From Streptomyces sp. SCSIO 75703 (lineage in GTDB: Bacteria > Actinomycetota > Actinomycetes > Streptomycetales > Streptomycetaceae), in contig NZ_CP144555.1 in the NCBI RefSeq assembly GCF_036607905.1, forward strand, positions 1,240,001 through 1,304,000: a stretch of DNA of 64,000 nt, in the 5' to 3' direction. A model generated the notes under the pieces. That model saw only the letters and a program-made list of their open reading frames with translations. It did not search any database and was not told where the DNA came from. Within the stretch, counting starts at the first letter, position 1. Every line of letters starts with the position of its first letter. Made by a program: the position numbers and the translations under genes. Shown piece after piece: positions 29,630 through 38,264 of the stretch.

Positions 29630-30742
29630 GTGTCGTCCTCCTCCGCTCCCGGTTCCGCCCTCCCCGGCTCGTCCCCGATAGCCGGCACGGCCCCGCTGTC
29701 CCTGTGCGCCCGCGAGCCGCGCGTCCCCGCGGACCGGCTGGTCGCCGAGATGGTGCCGCCGCCGCGTTTCGACTCGGTCCGCTTCGGGACGTACCTCCCC
29801 GACCCGGGCCGGCCGAGCCAGCGCGAGGCCGTCGGCGTCCTGGAGGGCTTCGCCGCCGGACTGGACGGCGCCCCCGCGGGCGGCGCGCGCCGCGGTTTCC
29901 TCGGCTTCGGGCGGAGCAAGGCGCCGAAGGCCCCCGCCGGCCCCCGCGGCGTCTACCTCGACGGCGGTTACGGCGTCGGCAAGACGCACCTGCTCGCCTC
30001 CCTGTGGCACGCCACCCCCGCCGAGCCCTCCCGCAAGGCGTTCGGCACCTTCGTCGAGCTGACCAACCTGGTCGGCGCCCTCGGCTTCCAGCAGACCGTG
30101 CAGACCCTCTCCGGGCACCGCCTGCTGTGCATCGACGAGTTCGAACTGGACGACCCCGGCGACACCGTCCTCGTCTCCACCCTGCTCGGCCGGCTCGTGG
30201 AGGCGGGCGTCGCCCTCGCCGCGACCTCCAACACCCTGCCCGGCAAGCTCGGCGAGGGGCGTTTCGCCGCCGCCGACTTCCTGCGCGAGATCCAGGGCCT
30301 GTCCGCGCACTTCCGCGCCCTGCGCATCGACGGGGAGGACTACCGCCACCGCGGCCTGCCCGAGGCGCCGGCGCCGCACTCCGACGAGCAGGTGACCCGG
30401 GTCGCCGAGACCACCGGGGGCGCCTCCCTGGACGCCTTCCCCGACCTCCTGGACCACCTGGCCCGCGTCCACCCCAGCCGCTACGGCGCGCTCACCGACG
30501 GCATCACGGCGGTGTGCCTGACCGGGGTGCGGCCGGTGCCGGACCAGTCGACGGCGCTGCGCCTCGTCGTCCTCGCGGACCGGCTCTACGACCGCGAGAT
30601 ACCGGTCCTCGCCTCCGGGCTCCCCTTCGACCGGCTGTTCGGCGAGGAGATGCTGCGCGGCGGCTACCGGAAGAAGTACTTCCGGGCCATCTCCCGGCTC
30701 ACCGCCCTGGCCAGGGACGCCGGGCGCCTCGTCGACGCCTGA
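29630..30742 (+). CDS. zapE: Cell division protein ZapE (AFG1-like ATPase)
   Basis: An AFG1/LACE1-like P-loop ATPase of about 370 aa. Walker A is GGYGVGKTH (about residue 107), Walker B is LLCIDEFELDDP (about 164), and the C-terminal LRLVVLADRLYDREIPV...KKYFRAISRL is conserved in the family. In other bacteria ZapE associates with the division ring. GTG 29630 is used because GGGGGATC lies just upstream; longer frames have no ribosome site. It reads away from the RibD-like gene. Confidence 0.9.
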   Translation: MSSSSAPGSALPGSSPIAGTAPLSLCAREPRVPADRLVAEMVPPPRFDSVRFGTYLPDPGRPSQREAVGVLEGFAAGLDGAPAGGARRGFLGFGRSKAPKAPAGPRGVYLDGGYGVGKTHLLASLWHATPAEPSRKAFGTFVELTNLVGALGFQQTVQTLSGHRLLCIDEFELDDPGDTVLVSTLLGRLVEAGVALAATSNTLPGKLGEGRFAAADFLREIQGLSAHFRALRIDGEDYRHRGLPEAPAPHSDEQVTRVAETTGGASLDAFPDLLDHLARVHPSRYGALTDGITAVCLTGVRPVPDQSTALRLVVLADRLYDREIPVLASGLPFDRLFGEEMLRGGYRKKYFRAISRLTALARDAGRLVDA

Positions 30743-30847
30743 CCCCCGCCCCGCGGAACGCACGCGCCCGCGGGCATGCCTCACCCCCCTCGCCGGGCAT
30801 ATCGTGGCAAGAGAGGCCGAAATGGGCCCCCGGGCGAGGAGGTCGCC

Positions 30848-31702
30848 ATGGTCCAGGTGCTGTTCACCGTGATCGCCGTCCTCGCGGGCGTCGCGGTTCT
30901 CTACGTGCTGTCGGCGGCACGGGTCGTCAAGCAGTACGAGCGCGGGGTGGTCTTCCGGCTCGGCCGGCTCGCCGAGCCCGTCCGGCAGCCGGGGTTCACG
31001 ATGGTGATCCCCTTCGTCGACCACCTGCACAAGGTCAACATGCAGATCGTCACGCTGCCGGTCCCCGCCCAGGAGGGCATCACCCGGGACAACGTGACCG
31101 TGCGGGTCGACGCGGTGGTGTACTTCAAGGTGGTCGACGCGGCCAACGCCCTCGTCCGGGTCGAGGACTACCGGTTCGCGGTCTCCCAGATGGCGCAGAC
31201 CTCGCTGCGTTCGATCATCGGAAAGAGCGACCTGGACGATCTGCTGTCCAACCGGGAGAAGCTCAACCAGGGCCTGGAGCTGATGATCGACAGCCCGGCC
31301 GTCGGCTGGGGCGTGCAGATCGACCGGGTGGAGATCAAGGACGTCTCCCTGCCGGACACGATGAAGCGCTCGATGGCCCGGCAGGCCGAGGCCGACCGGG
31401 AGCGGCGGGCCCGGATCATCAACGCCGACGCCGAGTACCAGGCGTCGAAGAAGCTCGCCGACGCCGCCCGGCAGATGGAGGAGCAGCCCGCGGCGCTCCA
31501 GCTCCGGCTGCTGCAGACCATGGTCGCCGTCGCCGCCGAGAAGAACTCGACGCTGGTCCTGCCCTTCCCGGTGGAGTTGCTCCGCTTCCTGGAGCGGGCC
31601 CAGCTCGACCCCGCCGCGGGCGGGACCCGCGCGGCCGGGCCGCACGGTGACGGGGTGGCCTCCCCGGCCCCGGCGTCCGGTCCGCGGGGTGACGCACGGT
31701 GA
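30848..31702 (+). CDS. SPFH/band-7 slipin protein
   Basis: A 284-aa stomatin-like membrane protein. A single N-terminal hydrophobic helix (residues 4-24) is followed by an SPFH domain (VVKQYERGVVFRLGRL... TLPVPAQEGITRDNVTVRVDAVVYFKV) and a charged helical region (RQAEADRERRARIINADAEYQASKKL). These proteins organise membrane microdomains. The usual NfeD partner gene is not adjacent. GAGGAGG precedes ATG 30848. Confidence 0.9.
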   Translation: MVQVLFTVIAVLAGVAVLYVLSAARVVKQYERGVVFRLGRLAEPVRQPGFTMVIPFVDHLHKVNMQIVTLPVPAQEGITRDNVTVRVDAVVYFKVVDAANALVRVEDYRFAVSQMAQTSLRSIIGKSDLDDLLSNREKLNQGLELMIDSPAVGWGVQIDRVEIKDVSLPDTMKRSMARQAEADRERRARIINADAEYQASKKLADAARQMEEQPAALQLRLLQTMVAVAAEKNSTLVLPFPVELLRFLERAQLDPAAGGTRAAGPHGDGVASPAPASGPRGDAR

Positions 31703-31793
31703 CTCCCGCGGCACGTGCGGTTCCCGGGGTGCCGTCCAGGTGGTAGACACGACGGGGTCACTGTCCTGTCCCCCAGCAGGAAGGCCCCCGCCC

Positions 31794-33185
31794 ATGTCCG
31801 TCTCGCGTCCCGCCTCCCGCCGGGAGGTCCTCGCCCGCTCCGGTGCCCTCGGAGCGGGCATCGTCTTCACCGGGGCCCTCGGCGAGGTCTTCGCCGGCAC
31901 CGCCGCCGCCCGGACCCCGCGCCCCGCCGGCCACGGCCCCCTCGTACCCGACCCCGACGGCCTGCTCGACCTGCCCCGCGGCTTCCGCTACCGGGTCCTG
32001 TCCCGCGAGGGCGAACCGCTGCGCTCCGGCGAGGGCCCGGTCCCCTCCCACCACGACGGCATGGCCGCCTTCCCGGTCCGCACGCCGGGCGGCCGGGGCC
32101 GGGTCCGCCTGGTGCGCAACCACGAGAACCGCGTCGACGCCCGCTTCCCCGTCCCCACCGTCGAGGGCCTGACCTACGACCGGGGCGGCAAGGGCGGCTG
32201 CACCGTCCTCACCCTGGACGCCGGCGGCCACGTCCGGGACGAGCGCGTCGCCATCGCCGGTACGGCCGTCAACTGCGCGGGCGGACCCACCCCCTGGAAC
32301 ACCTGGCTGACCTGCGAGGAGACCGAGGACCGGGCCGGCACCAACGGGTACGAGCAGGACCACGGCTTCGTCTTCGAGGTCGACCCCGCCGACCCGCACC
32401 GCACCGGGGCGGTGCCGCTGAAGGCGATGGGCCGCTTCCAGCACGAGGCGATCGCCGTCGACCCCCGCCTGGGCGTGATCTACGAGACCGAGGACGCCTT
32501 CGAGAAGCCGTTCGGCCTCTTCTACCGGTTCCTGCCCGCCAAGCCGCTGGGCGGCACCGGCTCCCTGCGCGCGGGCGGCCGGCTCCAGGCGATGCGGGTG
32601 CCCGGCGTGCCGGACCTGTCCACGATCCGGGAGCCCGGCACCCGGTTCGACTCCGTCGAGTGGGTGGACGTACCCGACCCGCTCGCGTCCGGCACCCCGG
32701 TCCGCTTCCAGGACTTCGGCCGCGGCGGCATCACCCACGCGCAGAAGCTGGAGGGCTGCTACTGGGGCGGGCGCGGCGTGTACTTCGTGTCGTCCTTCGC
32801 CCGCAGCGCGGAGGGCTCGGCCGCCGACCATTACGGCCAGATCTGGCGCTACGACCCCGAGCGGCGCCGCCTCACCCTGGTCGTCGTCTTCGGCCCGGAC
32901 ACCGACGTGCAGTTGCCCGGCGAGTCCCCGGACAACATCTGCCTGGCGCCCAGCGGCGGCCTCATGGTCTGCGAGGACGGCGACGGCGCCCAGCACGTCT
33001 TCGGCGTCACCCCGCGCGGCGAGGTCTACGCGGTGGCCCGCGGCCGGCAGGACATCGGCACGCCGGGGAAGCCGGAGTGGGGCGAGTTCGCCGGGGTCAC
33101 CTTCTCCCCCGACGGCGCCACGATGTACGTCAACTGCTACACGCCGGGGACCACCTTCGCCGTCACGGGCCCCTGGCACGGCTGA
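31794..33185 (+). CDS. PhoX-like (DUF839) Tat-exported phosphatase
   Basis: A 463-aa DUF839/PhoX-family protein, predicted to be an extracellular calcium/iron-type phosphatase with a beta-propeller fold. The N-terminus carries a twin-arginine signal (SRREVLARSGALGAGIVF) with cleavage near AAARTP. Conserved segments include RLVRNHENR, TCEETEDRAG, GRFQHEAIAVD, YETEDAFEKPFGLFYRFLP and SPDNICLAPSGGLMVCEDGDG. ATG 31794 follows CAGGAAGG. I see no PHO box. A strong terminator follows. Confidence 0.87.
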   Translation: MSVSRPASRREVLARSGALGAGIVFTGALGEVFAGTAAARTPRPAGHGPLVPDPDGLLDLPRGFRYRVLSREGEPLRSGEGPVPSHHDGMAAFPVRTPGGRGRVRLVRNHENRVDARFPVPTVEGLTYDRGGKGGCTVLTLDAGGHVRDERVAIAGTAVNCAGGPTPWNTWLTCEETEDRAGTNGYEQDHGFVFEVDPADPHRTGAVPLKAMGRFQHEAIAVDPRLGVIYETEDAFEKPFGLFYRFLPAKPLGGTGSLRAGGRLQAMRVPGVPDLSTIREPGTRFDSVEWVDVPDPLASGTPVRFQDFGRGGITHAQKLEGCYWGGRGVYFVSSFARSAEGSAADHYGQIWRYDPERRRLTLVVVFGPDTDVQLPGESPDNICLAPSGGLMVCEDGDGAQHVFGVTPRGEVYAVARGRQDIGTPGKPEWGEFAGVTFSPDGATMYVNCYTPGTTFAVTGPWHG

Positions 33186-33201
33186 CTCCTCCGGAAAGCC
33201 C

Positions 33202-33259
33202 CACCGCCCCCGGAGGGCCCTTCGGGCCGGGCCCCGCCCTCCTGCCTCCGGGGGCGGTG
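33202..33259 (+). terminator. Nested hairpin terminator after the PhoX-like gene
   Basis: A perfect 15-bp inverted repeat (CACCGCCCCCGGAGG / CCTCCGGGGGCGGTG) whose 28-nt interior contains a second hairpin (GGCCC-TTC-GGGCC). Confidence 0.8.
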
Positions 33260-33290
33260 ACGCGCCGCTTCCGAGGGGTACCCGGCGCGC

Positions 33291-34817
33291 ATGACGGACT
33301 CGACACACACCGGCGACTCGTACTGGCTCCGGACCGCGCCCGGCGGTCCCGCCCGGCCCGCGCTGGAGGGCGACACCGACGCCGACGCCGTCGTGATCGG
33401 CGCGGGCATGGCCGGGCTGAGCACCGCCTGGGAGCTGGCCCGGACCGGCCGCCGGGTGGTGGTGCTGGACGCCGGGCGGATCGCCGCCGGGGTCACCGGC
33501 CGCACCAGCGCCAAGCTGACCGTCCTGCACACCCTGATCTACGACCGGCTGCGCCGCACCCGCGGCCCCGAGGCCGCCCTGCTGTACGCCCGCTCGCAGA
33601 CCGAGGCCCTCGAGCGCGCCGCCGCGATCGCCGGCGAACTGGGCGTCGACTGCGACTGGGAGACCCGGGACGCGTACACCTACGTGCGCGACCCCGCCCG
33701 CGCCGACGCGCTGCGGGCCGAGGCGGAGGCGGCGCGGGAGGCCGGGCTGCCCGCCTCCTTCGTGACGGAGACCGGGCTGCCGTTCCCGGTGGCGGGCGCG
33801 GTCCGGGTCACCGGGCAGGCCCAGTTCCACCCGCGCGCGTACCTGCTCGCGCTCGCCGCCGGCCTGGAGGCGCGCGGCGGGCGGATCCACGAGCACACCA
33901 CCGTGGACGGCCTGACCGAGGGCGATCCGTGCCGGGTCTCCACCAGGGACGGGGCGACGGTGACCGCGCGGGACGTGGTCGTGGCCTCGCACTACCCGGT
34001 CTTCGACCGGGCGCTGCTGTTCACCCGGCTCGTCCCGCGCCGCGAGCTGGTGGTGGCCGGGCCGGTCCCGGCCGGCCTCGACCCGCGGGGCATGTACATC
34101 ACGCCGGAGGAGAACACGCGCTCGGTGCGCACGGCCCCCCTCGGAGACGACGGCTCGCGGCGGCTGCTCCTGGTCACCGGGGAGCACTTCACGCCCGGCA
34201 CCGGCGACACGCGCGAACGCTTCGACCGGCTCACCGCGTGGGCCGCCCGGCACTTCCCGGGCGTGTCGCCCGCGTACGCCTGGGCCACCCAGGACATCGA
34301 CCCCACCGACACGGTGGCGATGGTGGGCCCGCTGCACCCCGGCACCCGGCGCGTCCACGTCGCCACCGGCTTCGGCGGCTGGGGGCTGAGCGGCGGCATC
34401 ATGGCGGGGCTGCTGCTCACCCGGCAGATCGAGGGCGAGGAGTGCGCCTGGAGCGGGCTCTACGACCCGCGGCGGCTGGCGACCGCCGTGCGCGAGGCGC
34501 CGGCGCTGCTGCGCAAGCAGGCGGACATCGCCCGGCGCTTCGTCGGGGACCGGCTGCGGCCGGTGCCGCCGCTGGAGGCCCTGCCACCGGGCGAGGGCGC
34601 CGTGGTCCGGGCCGGCGGCGACCGGCTCGCCGTCTACCGGGACGAGGACGGGACCGCCCACGCGGTCTCGGCGCGCTGCACCCACCTGGGCTGCCTGGTG
34701 GCGTTCAACGCGGCCGAGAAGGCGTGGGAGTGCCCCTGCCACGGCTCGCGGTTCGGCGTCGACGGCGAGGTGATCGAGGGCCCGGCGACCACACCCCTGG
34801 AGCGGCGGGACATCTGA
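33291..34817 (+). CDS. FAD-dependent oxidoreductase with C-terminal Rieske domain
   Basis: A 508-aa fusion. Residues 1-about 400 form a DAO-type FAD oxidoreductase: dinucleotide motif VVIGAGMAGLSTAWELA (about residue 33), the segment AAGVTGRTSAKLTVLH, and the late FAD motif HVATGFGGWGLSGGIMAG. The last 85 residues are a Rieske [2Fe-2S] domain with both ligand pairs, CTHLGC and CPCHGS. Substrate and electron partner are unknown. AGGGG precedes ATG 33291. Confidence 0.88.
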   Translation: MTDSTHTGDSYWLRTAPGGPARPALEGDTDADAVVIGAGMAGLSTAWELARTGRRVVVLDAGRIAAGVTGRTSAKLTVLHTLIYDRLRRTRGPEAALLYARSQTEALERAAAIAGELGVDCDWETRDAYTYVRDPARADALRAEAEAAREAGLPASFVTETGLPFPVAGAVRVTGQAQFHPRAYLLALAAGLEARGGRIHEHTTVDGLTEGDPCRVSTRDGATVTARDVVVASHYPVFDRALLFTRLVPRRELVVAGPVPAGLDPRGMYITPEENTRSVRTAPLGDDGSRRLLLVTGEHFTPGTGDTRERFDRLTAWAARHFPGVSPAYAWATQDIDPTDTVAMVGPLHPGTRRVHVATGFGGWGLSGGIMAGLLLTRQIEGEECAWSGLYDPRRLATAVREAPALLRKQADIARRFVGDRLRPVPPLEALPPGEGAVVRAGGDRLAVYRDEDGTAHAVSARCTHLGCLVAFNAAEKAWECPCHGSRFGVDGEVIEGPATTPLERRDI

Positions 34818-34905
34818 GGGCGCTTCTGGCCCGGGAGGGTGACGCCCCGGGCACGTCGCCCCGCATCGTCATATCTTCCGATCACCGCACTCCTACGTTC
34901 GTACG

Positions 34906-35787
34906 GTGATTCCTCTCGTACGACGTACCGCCCTCGTGTGCGCCCTGGGCGCCGTGTCCGCCGCCCTCGCCGCCTGCGGCACCGCCGACGGCCCGCAGGC
35001 GCCCCGGCCCGGGGCCTCGGCGCCCTCCGCCGCCTCCCCGTCGCCGGCGCCGTCGACCGGCGGCCCCGCCGAGCCGCCCACCCTCGCCCCGGGGCCCGGC
35101 GGGCTCACCCCCGTCTTCGAGCACGGGTCCCGCACCCGGGGCAAGACGGTCGCCCTCACCTTCGACGCCGACATGACCGCCGACCAGGGGCCCCGGGCCG
35201 CGTCAGGCGAGCGCTTCGACAACCCGAAGCTGATCGCCACGCTGCGGGAGCTGAAGGTGCCCGCCACCGTGTTCATGACCGGCCGCTGGGCCGAGGAGTA
35301 CCCGGACGAGGCCCGGTCGCTCGGCCGGGACCCCCAGTTCGAGATCGCCAACCACTCCTACAGCCACTACGCCTACACCGGCGACTGCTACGGCCTGCCC
35401 ACCGTGTCCCGGGAGCGGATGCGCACCGACGTCGAGCGCGCCTACGCCGCGTTCCGCACGGCCGGGGTGCCCGACCCGATGCCGTACTTCCGCTTCCCCG
35501 GCGGCTGCTACGACCGCACCGCCCTCCAGGAACTGTCGGCGACCGGCGTCACCGCCGTGCAGTGGGACGTGGTGAGCGGGGACGCCTTCGCCACGGACGC
35601 CGACGCGGTGGCCGGGCAGGTGCTGGACGGGGTCCGGCCGGGCTCCGTCGTCGTCATGCACTGCACCGACAGCGCCGCCCCGGTGACCGAGGAGGCGGTG
35701 CGCACCATCGTGCCCGCGCTGCGCGAGCGCGGGTACACCCTGGTCAAGGTCTCCGACCTGATCGGTGCCGCGAACGGGCACCACTGA
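34906..35787 (+). CDS. Polysaccharide deacetylase lipoprotein (NodB fold)
   Basis: A 293-aa secreted CE4-type deacetylase, predicted to act on chitin-like or cell-wall glycans. The signal peptide has lipobox AALAAC (Cys at about residue 25), followed by a Pro/Ser/Ala-rich linker (residues 28-65). The NodB domain shows LTFDAD (catalytic Asp and first metal Asp), NHSYSH (metal-binding His pair), RFPGG and VVMHCTD. The start GTG at 34906 has no ribosome site upstream; it sits among CGTACG repeats, so the mRNA may be leaderless. No other start fits the signal peptide. Confidence 0.87.
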   Translation: MIPLVRRTALVCALGAVSAALAACGTADGPQAPRPGASAPSAASPSPAPSTGGPAEPPTLAPGPGGLTPVFEHGSRTRGKTVALTFDADMTADQGPRAASGERFDNPKLIATLRELKVPATVFMTGRWAEEYPDEARSLGRDPQFEIANHSYSHYAYTGDCYGLPTVSRERMRTDVERAYAAFRTAGVPDPMPYFRFPGGCYDRTALQELSATGVTAVQWDVVSGDAFATDADAVAGQVLDGVRPGSVVVMHCTDSAAPVTEEAVRTIVPALRERGYTLVKVSDLIGAANGHH

Positions 35788-35867
35788 GGCATGCCGCCGG
35801 TCCGGACCGCCGGACCCCGGCGGCCGTGCGGTGCCGGCCTGAGCGGCCCGCTTGGCAGACTGGGGGC

Positions 35868-36596
35868 GTGAGCACCGAACCGACGTCCGCCCCCGCGAGC
35901 CCCTTCCGCGCCGCGCCCGGCGCCCGCGACCTCGCGCCGCAGTTCGTCCTGCCGCTGGTCGTCCGCATCGAACGGGCCGGCCCGCCGGCCCGCACGGACG
36001 CGCTGGAGACCGCCGCCCGCGCCGTCCTGCTCCTGCTGGCCGACGAACGCGCGCGGGGCGACGGCGACTGGGCCCGCGCCGTGCGCGACTGGGAGGACGC
36101 CCGCATCCGCAAGGTGGTCCGGCGGGCGCGCGGCGCCGAGTGGCGGCGGGCCGGGGCGCTGCCCGGCATCACCGTCACCGGCGGCTCGGCCGAGGTCCGG
36201 GTCTTCCCGCCGGTGCCGCTCGACGGCTGGCCGAAGGACCTTGCCCGCCTCCAGGTCTCCGGCACCGACCTGGACGACCCCGAGCCCCCGGCCGACGCCG
36301 GTCCCTCGGTGCCCGTGCTGTGGCTCAACCCCGGGCTGGAGATGACGGCGGGCAAGGCGATGGCGCAGGCCGGGCACGGCGCCCAGCTCGCCTGGCGGGC
36401 GCTCGCACCGGCACCGCGCGCCGCCTGGCGGGACGCGGGTTTCCCGCTCGCCGTGCGCGCCGCGGACCCGGCCCGCTGGCCCTCCCTCACCGAGGCCGGC
36501 CTGCCCACGGTCCGGGACGCCGGTTTCACGGAGATCGCGCCCGGCTCCTGCACGGTGGTCGCGGACCACCCGGCGCTGCGCCGCCGTCCCGCGTGA
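35868..36596 (+). CDS. PTH2-family peptidyl-tRNA hydrolase-like protein
   Basis: A 242-aa protein whose second half matches the archaeal/eukaryotic PTH2 fold: VLWLNPGLEMTAGKAMAQAGHGAQLAW (about residues 148-175) contains the K-x-G-K-x-x-A-Q-x-x-H core, and AGLPTVRDAGFTEIAPGSCTVVA lies near the end. About 140 N-terminal residues are actinobacteria-specific. The function, hydrolysis of peptidyl-tRNA, is inferred from the family. GTG 35868 follows a GGGGG tract. Confidence 0.82.
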   Translation: MSTEPTSAPASPFRAAPGARDLAPQFVLPLVVRIERAGPPARTDALETAARAVLLLLADERARGDGDWARAVRDWEDARIRKVVRRARGAEWRRAGALPGITVTGGSAEVRVFPPVPLDGWPKDLARLQVSGTDLDDPEPPADAGPSVPVLWLNPGLEMTAGKAMAQAGHGAQLAWRALAPAPRAAWRDAGFPLAVRAADPARWPSLTEAGLPTVRDAGFTEIAPGSCTVVADHPALRRRPA

Positions 36597-36597
36597 A

Positions 36598-36617
36598 CCT
36601 CAGATGTTGCTCTGAGG
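36598..36617 (+). terminator. Short hairpin after the PTH2-like gene
   Basis: A perfect 7-bp inverted repeat CCTCAGA / TCTGAGG with a 6-nt loop, 1 nt after the stop codon. It is short, so only a possible terminator. Confidence 0.4.
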
Positions 36618-36699
36618 AAGCCCTCCCCGGGGTTCCGGCCGGGAGATCCGGGACATAGCCCTCGTACCGCGGTGCCCCGTGCCACGGCACGCGGCATAC

Positions 36700-36770
36700 G
36701 GGACGGCTCCCGGGACGGGGGCAGGGACGGGAACGCGGACGGGGACGGGAACGCGAACGGAACGGGGGGA
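36700..36770. repeat. GGGACGGGAACG-type degenerate repeats upstream of the DUF692 gene
   Basis: A purine-rich tract with two exact 14-nt copies of GGGACGGGAACGCG (36724-36737 and 36742-36755, period 18) and several partial copies, directly upstream of the ribosome site of the DUF692 gene. It could influence translation or be simple slippage. Confidence 0.7.
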
Positions 36771-36775
36771 ACGGC

Positions 36776-38167
36776 ATGGTGCGGCTCGGGACGGGGATCG
36801 GCTGGCGGCCGGAGATCGCGGACGTGGTGGAGGCGATGCCCGGCGTCGACTGGGTCGAGGCGGTCGCGGAGAACGTCTGTCCGGGCCACGTGCCCGACTC
36901 GCTGCTGCGGCTGCGCGAACGCGGCGTCACCGTCGTCCCGCACGGCGTCTCGCTCGGCCTCGGGGGCGCCGAGCGGCCGGACGCCGGGCGGCTGGCGGCG
37001 CTGGCCGAGCGGGTACGGGTACTGGAGTCGCCGCTGGTCACCGAGCACATCGCGTTCGTGCGGGCGGGCGGGCCGCTGACCGCCTCCCCGCGCCTGGAGG
37101 CCGGGCACCTGCTGCCCGTGCCGCGCACCCGCGACGCCCTCGACGTGCTGTGCGAGAACGTGCGCGTCGCGCGGGACGCGCTGCCCGTGCCGCTCGCCGT
37201 GGAGAACGTCGCCGCGCTGCTGTCCTGGCCGGACGAGGAGATGACGGAGGGACAGTTCCTGTACGAACTGGCCGACCGCACCGGCGTGCGGCTGCTGATC
37301 GACGTGGCCAACCTCCACACCAACCACGTCAACCGCGGCGAGGACCCGGCCGAGGCGCTGCGCGACCTGCCGCTGGAGGCCCTGGCCTACGTCCACGTCG
37401 CGGGCGGCTTCGTGCGCGACGGCGTCTGGCACGACAGCCACGCCCACCCCGTGCCGCCGGTGGTGCTGGACATCCTCGCCGACCTCGCCTCGCGGGTGGC
37501 GCCGCCGGGCGTGCTGCTGGAACGCGACGAGAACTTCCCCCCGCCGGGGGAACTGGCGGCGGAGCTGGACGCCGTCCGCGCCGCCGTGGCCCGGGGCCGC
37601 GCCGCCGTGGCCCCGGGCCCGGACCCCGGTCGGGGGACCCGTGCCGACGCCGCCGCCGGGCCGGTCGCCTCCGCGCCCGCCACGCCCCCCGCTCCGCCCG
37701 CGCCCGCCGCCCCGGGACCGGCCCGGCCCGGCGCACCGGGGGCCGCCACCGAGGCGGCCCGGCGGCGGCTCGGCCTCGCGCAGACCTCGCTGCTGTCGGC
37801 GCTGGTCGCCGGGACGCCCGTGCCGGAGGGCTTCGACCGGGCCCGGATCGGGGTGCAGGCGCGGGCCCTCGCCGCGAAGCGGGCCGACGTCGTCGCCGGG
37901 GTCGCGCCCGAACTCCCCGCCATCCTGGGCGGGGAGTACCGGCCCGCCTTCCTCGCCCACGCCCGGGGCCGTCCGCTGACCGGCGGGTACCGGCGCGACG
38001 CGCTGGACTTCGCCGAGGGGCTGCTGCGCGAGGGGCGGCCGGCCGACGCGCGGGCCCGGCACCGGCTGCGGGAGTGGTGGCTCGACCGGTCGGGGCCCGC
38101 GCCCCGCCCCCGGACACCGGCCGCGCGCCTGGCCCGCGCCGCCCGGCGGGTGCTGGCACGCCGCTGA
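36776..38167 (+). CDS. DUF692 (MNIO) iron-dependent oxidase with extra C-terminal domain
   Basis: A 463-aa protein. Residues 1-about 275 are a DUF692 TIM barrel, now known as multinuclear non-heme iron oxidases (MNIO), which modify Cys, Asp or other residues in ribosomal peptides (MbnB, TglH). Probable metal ligands are visible: EN at about 32-33, PHGVS (H56), VTEHIAF (E90/H91), [28 protein letters not shown] and LERDENF. A Pro/Ala-rich linker (about 285-325) joins a roughly 130-residue helical C-terminal domain ([24 protein letters not shown]...), resembling the accessory module of SCO6045-like proteins. The TIGR04222 membrane protein follows; no clear precursor peptide gene is present. Confidence 0.86.
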   Translation: MVRLGTGIGWRPEIADVVEAMPGVDWVEAVAENVCPGHVPDSLLRLRERGVTVVPHGVSLGLGGAERPDAGRLAALAERVRVLESPLVTEHIAFVRAGGPLTASPRLEAGHLLPVPRTRDALDVLCENVRVARDALPVPLAVENVAALLSWPDEEMTEGQFLYELADRTGVRLLIDVANLHTNHVNRGEDPAEALRDLPLEALAYVHVAGGFVRDGVWHDSHAHPVPPVVLDILADLASRVAPPGVLLERDENFPPPGELAAELDAVRAAVARGRAAVAPGPDPGRGTRADAAAGPVASAPATPPAPPAPAAPGPARPGAPGAATEAARRRLGLAQTSLLSALVAGTPVPEGFDRARIGVQARALAAKRADVVAGVAPELPAILGGEYRPAFLAHARGRPLTGGYRRDALDFAEGLLREGRPADARARHRLREWWLDRSGPAPRPRTPAARLARAARRVLARR

Positions 38168-38264
38168 ACCCGGCTCCGGCCCCGGGTCCGGGGAGCCGTC
38201 ACCCCGCGTCCGGAATGTGAACAGGGCATGGCGCGGGCGGGCGGCGGTGACATAGAAGTACCGC

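Noticed and set aside
36672..37079. Small ORF overlapping the DUF692 start as a possible MNIO precursor peptide
   Set aside because: It is an alternate frame running into the DUF692 coding sequence, without leader-like composition or its own ribosome site.
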